Source: Symbiodinium kawagutii (lineage: Eukaryota > Sar > Dinophyceae > Suessiales > Symbiodiniaceae). Taken from it: 64,000 bases of DNA. The notes under the pieces were generated by a model that was not told the origin of the DNA, made no database searches, and saw only the letters and a program-made list of their open reading frames with translations. A program made the translations under genes and the position numbers. Positions 36,672 to 43,803 of this stretch are shown here, piece after piece (within the stretch, counting starts at the first letter, position 1; each line of letters begins with the position of its first letter). The stretch covers positions 1,016,330-1,080,329 of the forward strand of contig VSDK01022257.1 of NCBI GenBank assembly GCA_009767595.1, read 5' to 3'.

Positions 36672-37265
36672 TTACCTCCTTACAACCTTACAGTTCTTCT
36701 TTAAGTAATTAAACACATTATCTCTGTGAAACTCTTCATTGAAAACATTTGGATATTCCAGTTTGCATTTTTTGCCATCTCTGCTAAACATAATTTCCAA
36801 TATATTTCTCATTGTCGCGAATTCTAGTCTGGTAACTAACATTTGTTTCCACAGTTCATTGAACCAGTTTTGATAACGATGATAAAAGTTAAAGTCACCC
36901 ATCCAAAGCGACCCTCTACATATAATCATCTGATATGTGTCTCCAAGCTGTTTATTCAAAACAGTTCTAGAAGGTAAAGGATTTAGATTGACAAAATACC
37001 ATAAATTCAATTCTTCAAGTTTGAGTTCTTCAGGCTCAGTTTTGATTAAATCAATTGTTTTGATACATCGCTTACAAGCATTGAAACTATTGATTAAATC
37101 AACAATAGCATCAGGAAATATGTTGTTCGCTTTTCTAAGCTTATTGTTATTAATTTTACAGGTTTTGCATTCCTTGATTTCGTTTTGCAATTCGCACCTT
37201 ACGCAGTATGTCATAATGCTTTCATAATCTTCTTTCGCACAATGCTTACAATTTGAAGCAGTCAT
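36672..37265 (-). CDS. Cysteine-rich zinc-binding protein (197 aa)
   Basis: The N-terminus has serial Cys pairs: CKHC at 6-9, CVRC near 21-24, CKTC near 33-36, and CKRC near 63-66. They resemble the zinc ribbons of the 93-aa gene. The remainder is mixed alpha/beta-looking with aromatic residues (SLWMGDFNFYHRYQNWFNELW) and a basic C-terminus (KKNCKVVRR). No enzyme motif seen. Promoter box directly upstream. A DNA- or RNA-binding early regulator is the likeliest reading, by inference only. Confidence 0.7.
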   Translation of the reverse strand: MTASNCKHCAKEDYESIMTYCVRCELQNEIKECKTCKINNNKLRKANNIFPDAIVDLINSFNACKRCIKTIDLIKTEPEELKLEELNLWYFVNLNPLPSRTVLNKQLGDTYQMIICRGSLWMGDFNFYHRYQNWFNELWKQMLVTRLEFATMRNILEIMFSRDGKKCKLEYPNVFNEEFHRDNVFNYLKKNCKVVRR

Positions 37266-37269
37266 TTTT

Positions 37270-37309
37270 TCTCTTACTATATTAAGTTAATTTCTCTTTA
37301 AGTAATTTA
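37270..37309 (-). promoter_or_regulatory. Early-type promoter box
   Basis: The clearest copy: ACTTAAAGAGAAATTAAC then TTAATATAGTAAGAGAAAA before the ATG at 37265. Confidence 0.7.
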
Positions 37310-37330
37310 AGACTTTTTAGCCCAAAAAAA

Positions 37331-38257
37331 TCACACCTTAACAAAATCGCTCCTCAAAAGTGGTCTGTTGTAGTCCTTCATCTTATAATATTTTTGCCCC
37401 AATTTTTCTGTGATGCTCTCAACCTCGTATTCTCCTTGCAAAAAGTTACTGCTCCTCTCTTTTTCAGTAATGGCCTTCTTCCTCTTGATTTTTACCTTGT
37501 CCCCGACCCTGACCTCGGGATAAAGCTTTTCTTTCCTTGCCTTGGCCGATATCTGTATCTTGCTTTTTATTTCGTTCTCGTTCCTCCTCGCCTCCTTTGG
37601 CGTCTGGTTGGTTGCCGAGTGTTTCATCTTGTCGTTGTAGGTTAGCATCACTTCTGTGATGTAGTCTATCCACTGGATGTTAGGCTTCCCCTTCTTTTCG
37701 TCTGCCTCCACCCTCTTAAACAACATATCCTTGAAGGTTCTGATGAACCTCTCCGCGAAGGCCGGATGACCTCTGGTTCTGTAAAGCTCTATTCCTTCGC
37801 TTTCGACGTAATCCTTGAAGTCCTCGCCCGCTATAGCCCTTTCGTCGTCGGTGTATATCATCTTGGGCTTCTTCCCCATCTTCTCCAATGCCTTCTGCGT
37901 GCCCTCCAGAACTGCCTCCCCGTCCTTGCTGATGATTGGAATAACTACCGCATACTTACTCAATACATCAATGCAAACTAAACCGTTCATAAACTTTTGG
38001 TCGTTATCAAAATCATACATTCCCATAAAGAACAAATCAATCTGGTAGGTGTGGTTGTTGTGCGGTGCAACGAAACTGTTGTAGCCCCTCTCCTTCCTTC
38101 CCTTGATTTCAACATTCTCCCTGAAGAATTTTTTGACATCCTCAATCTTTATCGTCCTGTCCTTCTCTTTAGCATCCTTTAAGGTCACCGCCTTAGAACC
38201 GTAACCTGCCCTGTCAAAATAAATCTTTTTAATGATGTTTTGTTTTTCGTTTGCCAT
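37331..38257 (-). CDS. rve-family integrase (308 aa)
   Basis: Retroviral/Polinton-type DDE integrase that would join the element ends to target DNA and make the 5-bp duplication. The catalytic core has HTYQIDLFFM (D74), IYTDDERA (D137) and GHPAFAERFIRTFKD (E169). This is the usual D,D-E arrangement with a slightly shortened spacing between the last two residues. The C-terminal part (about 250-305) contains VRVGDKVKIKRK and an FLQGEYEVESI segment, an SH3-like DNA-binding fold found in this family. It is full length, ATG at 38257, 24 bp beyond the stop of the polymerase gene, with a TCTA motif in that gap. Intact, so the element may still be able to integrate. Confidence 0.94.
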   Translation of the reverse strand: MANEKQNIIKKIYFDRAGYGSKAVTLKDAKEKDRTIKIEDVKKFFRENVEIKGRKERGYNSFVAPHNNHTYQIDLFFMGMYDFDNDQKFMNGLVCIDVLSKYAVVIPIISKDGEAVLEGTQKALEKMGKKPKMIYTDDERAIAGEDFKDYVESEGIELYRTRGHPAFAERFIRTFKDMLFKRVEADEKKGKPNIQWIDYITEVMLTYNDKMKHSATNQTPKEARRNENEIKSKIQISAKARKEKLYPEVRVGDKVKIKRKKAITEKERSSNFLQGEYEVESITEKLGQKYYKMKDYNRPLLRSDFVKV

Positions 38258-38267
38258 ATTAACACCA

Positions 38268-38271
38268 TAGA
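38268..38271 (-). promoter_or_regulatory. TCTA motif before integrase
   Basis: TCTA in AT-rich context, 10 nt before the integrase ATG, in the short gap after the polymerase gene. Confidence 0.4.
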
Positions 38272-38281
38272 TTTTTTAATA

Positions 38282-41200
38282 TTAAATTGAATTCTTATCG
38301 CTCAGTCCCTTGTTACACCAATCACATAACCCCTTGCAGTTGCTCTTGAAGTGCCCGACCTCGTTGTTAATCCTCTGCGCCGTTATGTTAGATGTCACTT
38401 TCCCCTTATCAACCTCCAGTGTTAAAACATCACCGCAACACTCGCAAGGGGTGTTGATGAGATTTGACAAAAACTTTGCATCTATGTATTCTTCGCTCAC
38501 TGTCTCTCTATTGGCCTTGGTGTCTTGCTGTTTGTAGTTGAGAACCTTGTTGTTGAAGTAATCCATTTCCATCGTCCTCTCAATTTCATTCCTCTCGTCG
38601 TCATCGTCGTATTTAAAAAACTTTACCTTGCTAAAGTCCCTCGCCCTTGTCACCGCCGTCCAGAACCAGTTTTTATCCGCATACCTGTGCTTCCAGTCGT
38701 AAATGACGACTTCCCCATCAACCGAACATCCCTGTTTAGAATGGGCGGTGTAACAGTAGGCATATATGAAGTTCTTCCTAACCACATCAATGTTTATACT
38801 CACCTTATGGTCTGTCGCCGTGTGTCTTAACATAACCTCCTTGTCCCCGACCTCCAAAACCTCATACTTATAATTCACATTCAGTTTTTTACCCTTCACC
38901 TTCATATACTTCCTGCATATCAATTCCTCCCCGACCACATACTCCTCCTTAATCCCCTTCATTTCCCTGACCCTCTTAGATACCACCCTGCACGTGCGGT
39001 TGGTGTAGCCGATGCTGTTGTCGGTCATCAAGATTTCCTCAGTCCAACCGAAGTGGCGGTCAATGATGGTCTGAAAGGGCAACCCGTCGTAAATCAAACG
39101 CTTCACATCCTTAATCATCTGTCTATCCTCAACCGTTTTTACCCTCTTACACTCGTATAACATAATGTTCTTCTTAAAGATTAGATTAATACAGTGGTTG
39201 GCATACTCCTCAAAGGGAACGACATTACTGATATGTTCGGGGGATTTAAGTTGGTTGGTGTCACCAGTGGCTAGGATAATCTTATCGGGGTGTTTCCTCT
39301 CAAAGTCCCATATCATAGCCCACTTACTGACATTATGGAAGTAAATCTCATCAAAAACAATTACATCATAACCCGAACTGTCAAATGGTTCTAACCTTTC
39401 ATCACCAAATGCAATACCAAAAAACTTGTTTATTGTCACCCAGTCGCAACCGCACTGTTGCCCCAACTCATTGCTATGGACTACGAAGAGAACCTTATAA
39501 CCCATATCGTCCATACTCTTGCAAATGAACGACTTGCCAGTGCCGGCGACATCGCCCCTAATCATCAACCTCTTATTAGGCAAAATGTGGTCTTCAATGA
39601 TTTGCTTGGTGTTCCATTCGTCTTCAACCGTCAGTGTCTCGCACGAAGGCTCAACAACTTCAATCATCTTGTTGGGTTGGACGACATAGTTTTTGAAAGA
39701 CAGATTGAACTCATCCACGCTTCTCCAATCACCGAAGCCCTCGCCGAAGTTGAGTAATGTTTTAGTCTTATCTAAATCCGCCCTACTGATGACGAAGGCG
39801 TCGGTCTTCACCGAATAGACATTGATTTTGTTCTGCAACAAGGTAACATAAGCAGAAAACATCTTGTGATTGTGGTGTTGCAACAACAACTCCTTGACAT
39901 ACCGGTAGCCATCAACCAAAGTGGCTTCATCAACGATGTTTAAACAGTAGTATGTGTTGTCATTATCCGTGATGGTGTTGATTTGTCCCCCATACTGCTC
40001 CTGATACCAGAACGCCTCCGTGATGTTCTTGAAGTCCAGTGTTTTGTAGTTGGTGTTCTGTCCCTTCTCTAGCATACCGAACATAATGTTGCCAACGAGT
40101 TTCTTGACTGCTTTGTCTAAATGTTCGTCGTCACTGATGTCGTCTTCCCAGAGTTCATTCACTAGCTTTCGGTAATCAACTTTGTAAATGTTGGAAGGGA
40201 CTTTGTAACAAACGATTTCAACATCCTTTAGGTTCAACTGCTTCAAAAACTTGCCATAAACCAAAGAGTAGATTTTGTTGAAAAAGAGATTGCGCTTCTT
40301 GCTCCTGACGAAGTATAAGGTCAAATTATTCAACTTGTTTATGTCGTGCTTGCTACTGTCGTAGTGCCTCCAGACATCAAACTCGCTGAAGACTGGGATG
40401 TGACGCATACTGATGAAAGCATAAGTGAATGCCTTCCTAAGGTCAATTTCAATCAAATCCGTTTTCATCAAGTTGTCCTTTTTGTATTCCTTGAGAACTC
40501 CGTTTGGAACAATGGTTCTCATCGTGTCAAGTATTTTAACATCGTCTTCGTTGTAAAAAGACTTGCGTGAAGGATTGAAAAGGTCTTTGTTGAACTTAAA
40601 CATTGCCGAGTTCATACGGTTAAACATCTTTACATTGTCAATAGTGGCGTAAGTATCAACGGCGTCTCCTGCAATGAGTTGCCTGTGACGAAGGTTAAAA
40701 ATCACTCCGTTAAACTCCATCTTCATTGCGGTGATGTTACCCATATGACAGAATATTTTCGGGGTGTATCCTGCTTTCTTGAAGTCGCAATAGACTTCGT
40801 TTAGGTCAAAAACATCGGGACAAAAAAGGTTGAATTCTTTTTCCTTGTCTTCATTCTCTCTCTGTTCGTTCTCCTTCAAAATGTTTAAGATGTCGTTAGT
40901 GCTCCTGAAGGTAATGAATTCAACGGGTTTCTCTCTCTTGCTGAGGTGAAAGTGGGGTGACGCTTTCTGCGCCATCACTCTGTCTTCTGTCAAATTCTTC
41001 TGGGATAGGCTCATAATGTCGTTATTCATTGTGTAGATGTGTTTGTCCTTGATGACGCCGTAGAATGCTGGGACGTTCTTGTTCTTAACCTCTGGGTCGT
41101 ATTTATAGACGATAGACCCCGCCATTTTGTAAATCCTTGCTGGTATCTTGAAGTATTCAAAGATGGTTTTCATATCATTCACCGAAGCCCCATCCCTAAG

Positions 41201-42235
41201 GAATTCTTCATCTGTCTTGTTAATCAGTTCTAGCATCTTCTGCTTCGTCATTCTCTTGCTCTCCCACTTTTTGGAACTCATCAGTGTCTTCTCGTAGTGG
41301 TCTATCAACGCGTTGAACCAACACTCGCCCTCTGTGTGCTTTTTGTTCCTGATTGCTTCGGTGAAGTCTTGGCTGTTGATGTCAAGTTTGGTGGTGATGT
41401 TTCTGTGAAACATACTTATCTGGTCTGCATCTCTTAAGTTCTGCTCTGCCTCTTCTCCCCATTGTTGCCCTCTGGGCTTTTCAACCTCTTTAACGCTCAA
41501 AATCTTGATTGCGCTTGCGTATTGTTCTAGTTCTGGAAAGTTTCTTCTAAAAATCTTGTCTGCGCTCACTAACGTCTTCAAAATTGTTTTCAACCTGTTG
41601 CTGTCAAACACCATCTTGGAAGGGGGCGCTGATTTCTCTGTCAGTCTCTTTCTCTTTCTGGGTTCGTCTGGGATGCCTCTTTCTGCTTTGTATGCTTCGA
41701 AGTTTGCTCTGTTCTTGTGCTCTTCCTTGGTGATGTTCTTCTGCTTGAGCCTGAAGTTGAGTGCCTTGATGTAGTCGTCGTATTGGTTGTGGATTAGGTA
41801 GGTATTAACCAAATCTCTGGGGGCGTTGCTGTCGCTGGTCTTGATTATGATTTGCTTTTCGGGTATCAAAAGTTTGTGTTTGTAGCCTTGGTCGTCCCAG
41901 AAGCCGTTGCCCCTCTTGTCTTCCCCTGCCAACGCGAAGGTGATGAAGTTGATGGCGTAGTGCTTCTTGACGTTCGCTCTCATTCTTTCCCTGAGTTCTT
42001 CGTTTCCTCTCCATTTGTCAATGTTCTTTTCAAACCTCTTGATTGCAAACGTTACGGTTCTCTTGTTGTCGCTTTTGAGTTGCTTGATGAGTTTTTCTGC
42101 GGTTGAGTAGTTGCTGATTTTACGGTCTTGGTAAAGGTCTATGATGTCTTGGACGATGTCCTTAACTCTGTCGCTCGCTCCCCTCCTTAGCGTTCTTAAA
42201 TAATCTACTCTATTCCTGATGATTTTAGATGACAT
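38282..42235 (-). CDS. Polymerase-SF1 helicase fusion replication protein (1317 aa)
   Basis: The largest gene. Residues about 300-405 have GECWFNALID (Cys305) and KHIYTMNN (His399), spaced like an OTU cysteine-protease fold, which occurs before some Polinton polymerases; tentative. Residues about 590-815 form a family-B-like polymerase palm: motif A EIDLRKAFTYAF (D598), motif B KKLVGNIMFG (711-720), motif C YSVKTDAF (D812). Residues 890-1210 are a superfamily 1 RecD/Pif1-like helicase: Walker A GDVAGTGKS (K901), Walker B VFDE (962-963), motif III ATGDTNQLK, then TAHSKQG (1163-1169) and TAVTRARD (1193-1200). The C-terminus is an HNH- or zinc-like module (C1264, C1267, QRINN, GH, NC, CDWCN). 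It should replicate the element. A classical exonuclease domain was not seen. ATG 42235 follows an ACCTAAAG box. Confidence 0.86.
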   Translation of the reverse strand: MSSKIIRNRVDYLRTLRRGASDRVKDIVQDIIDLYQDRKISNYSTAEKLIKQLKSDNKRTVTFAIKRFEKNIDKWRGNEELRERMRANVKKHYAINFITFALAGEDKRGNGFWDDQGYKHKLLIPEKQIIIKTSDSNAPRDLVNTYLIHNQYDDYIKALNFRLKQKNITKEEHKNRANFEAYKAERGIPDEPRKRKRLTEKSAPPSKMVFDSNRLKTILKTLVSADKIFRRNFPELEQYASAIKILSVKEVEKPRGQQWGEEAEQNLRDADQISMFHRNITTKLDINSQDFTEAIRNKKHTEGECWFNALIDHYEKTLMSSKKWESKRMTKQKMLELINKTDEEFLRDGASVNDMKTIFEYFKIPARIYKMAGSIVYKYDPEVKNKNVPAFYGVIKDKHIYTMNNDIMSLSQKNLTEDRVMAQKASPHFHLSKREKPVEFITFRSTNDILNILKENEQRENEDKEKEFNLFCPDVFDLNEVYCDFKKAGYTPKIFCHMGNITAMKMEFNGVIFNLRHRQLIAGDAVDTYATIDNVKMFNRMNSAMFKFNKDLFNPSRKSFYNEDDVKILDTMRTIVPNGVLKEYKKDNLMKTDLIEIDLRKAFTYAFISMRHIPVFSEFDVWRHYDSSKHDINKLNNLTLYFVRSKKRNLFFNKIYSLVYGKFLKQLNLKDVEIVCYKVPSNIYKVDYRKLVNELWEDDISDDEHLDKAVKKLVGNIMFGMLEKGQNTNYKTLDFKNITEAFWYQEQYGGQINTITDNDNTYYCLNIVDEATLVDGYRYVKELLLQHHNHKMFSAYVTLLQNKINVYSVKTDAFVISRADLDKTKTLLNFGEGFGDWRSVDEFNLSFKNYVVQPNKMIEVVEPSCETLTVEDEWNTKQIIEDHILPNKRLMIRGDVAGTGKSFICKSMDDMGYKVLFVVHSNELGQQCGCDWVTINKFFGIAFGDERLEPFDSSGYDVIVFDEIYFHNVSKWAMIWDFERKHPDKIILATGDTNQLKSPEHISNVVPFEEYANHCINLIFKKNIMLYECKRVKTVEDRQMIKDVKRLIYDGLPFQTIIDRHFGWTEEILMTDNSIGYTNRTCRVVSKRVREMKGIKEEYVVGEELICRKYMKVKGKKLNVNYKYEVLEVGDKEVMLRHTATDHKVSINIDVVRKNFIYAYCYTAHSKQGCSVDGEVVIYDWKHRYADKNWFWTAVTRARDFSKVKFFKYDDDDERNEIERTMEMDYFNNKVLNYKQQDTKANRETVSEEYIDAKFLSNLINTPCECCGDVLTLEVDKGKVTSNITAQRINNEVGHFKSNCKGLCDWCNKGLSDKNSI

Positions 42236-42267
42236 TATAATATATTTATATTATATTATAATAGCAT

Positions 42268-42285
42268 CTCTTTAGGTGGTTTAAG
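42268..42285 (-). promoter_or_regulatory. Weak early-type box before polymerase gene
   Basis: TTAAACCACCTAAAGAGA, a variant of ACTTAAAG, followed by a TATA-rich stretch to the ATG at 42235. The TAGTAAGAG part is missing. Confidence 0.45.
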
Positions 42286-42293
42286 AAATTTCT

Positions 42294-42569
42294 TTAGTTT
42301 AAAAATGCCTCGGGTTCGGGTTCTGGGTTGTAGGTCTCCCTTAGCCTTAGACACTTAGGCCTCTTTTGGTGCTCGTTGAGTTTTTCCTTGGTAACCATGG
42401 AGCCACAGTGGGGACACTTGACCTTGACGCTCAACACCTTTCTGTAATACTCCCTGTGATAGACCCTGTTGTATTTGCTGACGTCTGCTTTCTTTTCCAG
42501 ATTGGTCTGTATCAAGGGGTTGATAATCACGTATCCATTTTCGTCAATTTCAGTATTCCTGAAAGCCAT
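42294..42569 (-). CDS. Small C2HC zinc-finger protein (91 aa)
   Basis: A YHREYYRK basic/aromatic segment leads into one finger, CPHCGSMVTKEKLNEHQKRP followed by C. The C-terminus is acidic/proline-rich (EPEPEA). The finger has the same layout as that of the 206-aa protein at 46514, so they may share a DNA- or RNA-binding role. First gene of the minus-strand replication module, divergent from the ATPase across a 378-bp gap, with an early-type box upstream. Start ATG 42569. Confidence 0.75.
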   Translation of the reverse strand: MAFRNTEIDENGYVIINPLIQTNLEKKADVSKYNRVYHREYYRKVLSVKVKCPHCGSMVTKEKLNEHQKRPKCLRLRETYNPEPEPEAFLN

Positions 42570-42947
42570 TTATACTCTTTTACTAATTTATATAGGTGGT
42601 TTTTCTTTAAGTAGTTTAAACTTATACACGGGTAAAATTTTATTCTTTAAGTGATTTTCTAAGGTAAAATTTCATTATTAAAAAATGATGAGATAATAAT
42701 AGAAAAATATTATTATCTAACTCATATGCAACTGGCTACACAAAAACGAATTCAAAACATCTTCTATTGCTGAGATTGGGGTAAAGTATCAGGGCGACGC
42801 AACTTTTGGGGAGAAAAGGCGAATTAACAGTCATATGCTGGATTGAAGCCCCTTACCCACCTCTGTTACTTTTCTGTGCTGTGTGTAAAGTTCCATCAAT
42901 ATTTTTATATACAAAATAATTTCTAAATCAATTTAATAATATTTCTT
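42570..42947. promoter_or_regulatory. Divergent promoter region between replication and morphogenesis modules
   Basis: 378 bp with no gene. The left part carries the early-type box (42574-42620: ACTTAAAGAAAAACC, then TATAAATTAGTAAAAGAG). The middle has a perfect hairpin, GATAATAATA / TATTATTATC (42691-42716), and a GC-richer unique stretch (42740-42890). The right end has the TCTA of the ATPase gene. A candidate replication origin or regulatory hub, by position only. Confidence 0.55.
42922..42925 (+). promoter_or_regulatory. TCTA motif before ATPase gene
   Basis: ATTTCTAAATC, 22 nt before ATG 42948, flanked by AT-rich DNA. Confidence 0.55.
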
Positions 42948-43763
42948 ATGGTGAGGAAACTGGAAACTCCAACCATCGCGCCTATCAACGTCAAGCAATA
43001 CGAGTTCAAGCAGTCGCCTTACCCGCAGTGCGACAAACTACCTTTTCGCTCCATCATCGTCAGCGCTTCACAGGGTGGTAAGGGCATACTGATACAAAAC
43101 CTAGTTCTCAAGTTCTACAGGGGTTGCTTCGAGCGCATCTACATCGTCAGCCCCACCGCTCACATAGACGAGGCATACAGGGAGGTCATCAAATACATCC
43201 AGAGGGAACTGAAGGTCGATAACAACAAGGAGCAGTTCCTATTTGATGAATACAATCCGGAAGCGCTAGCGCACATCATAGACACGCAACACAAAGTCAT
43301 AGAGTATCAAAAGAAGATGAAGATGAATAAACTCTACAGTTGCCTGTTGATAATTGACGACTTCGCGGAAGACAAAACATTTATGAGATACAGCAAAATC
43401 TTACACGGCTTATACACCAAATCGAGACATTTCGGGTTGTCAGTAATCACAGCGTCGCAGAAGTATAACGCCTTAGCGCCGATAGTCAGGTTGAATACCT
43501 CGTCGTTGTATATCTTCAAGTTGAAGAATATGGCCGAGGTTGATGCCTTCGTTCAAGAGCAGTCGGCACTGATAGACAAGAAAACGGTCTATGAAATCTA
43601 CAAGTTAGCCACCGAAGAACAAGCGTATTCATTCCTATTCGTCAAGTTGAGGGAGAGCGATTTAAACAAGATATTTATGATACGCTTAGAAAAGGAAGTC
43701 TATATTGACAACCAACAGGATGAAGAAGAATATTACGATGTTGAAGAAGAACGCGGGATTTAA
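42948..43763 (+). CDS. DNA-packaging ATPase, A32/FtsK-HerA-like (271 aa)
   Basis: Expected to pump the genome into the capsid. P-loop IIVSASQGGKGILI (39-46), a variant Walker A with final Gly in place of Ser/Thr. Walker B CLLIIDDFAED (D137/D138). Sensor-like RHFGLSVITASQKY (about 160-173). These match virophage, Polinton and giant-virus packaging ATPases, which are usually 250-300 residues. The C-terminus is acidic (EEEYYDVEEE). The only plus-strand gene in this part, placed between the divergent promoter and the convergent fibre gene, with a hairpin just after the stop. ATG 42948 with TCTA upstream. Confidence 0.9.
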   Translation: MVRKLETPTIAPINVKQYEFKQSPYPQCDKLPFRSIIVSASQGGKGILIQNLVLKFYRGCFERIYIVSPTAHIDEAYREVIKYIQRELKVDNNKEQFLFDEYNPEALAHIIDTQHKVIEYQKKMKMNKLYSCLLIIDDFAEDKTFMRYSKILHGLYTKSRHFGLSVITASQKYNALAPIVRLNTSSLYIFKLKNMAEVDAFVQEQSALIDKKTVYEIYKLATEEQAYSFLFVKLRESDLNKIFMIRLEKEVYIDNQQDEEEYYDVEEERGI

Positions 43764-43791
43764 TAATATTATTTTTATCAAAATAATATTA
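43764..43791. terminator. Bidirectional AT-rich hairpin
   Basis: TAATATTATTTT / AAAATAATATTA, a perfect 12-bp stem with 4-nt loop, in the 40-bp gap between the convergent ATPase and fibre genes. It could end both transcripts. Confidence 0.7.
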
Positions 43792-43803
43792 CTAAATATT
43801 TTT

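Noticed and set aside
42294-42569. Plus-strand open frames opposite the small zinc-finger gene
   Set aside because: No motif and wrong strand relative to the promoter box; the minus frame has a clear CxxC...H...C finger.
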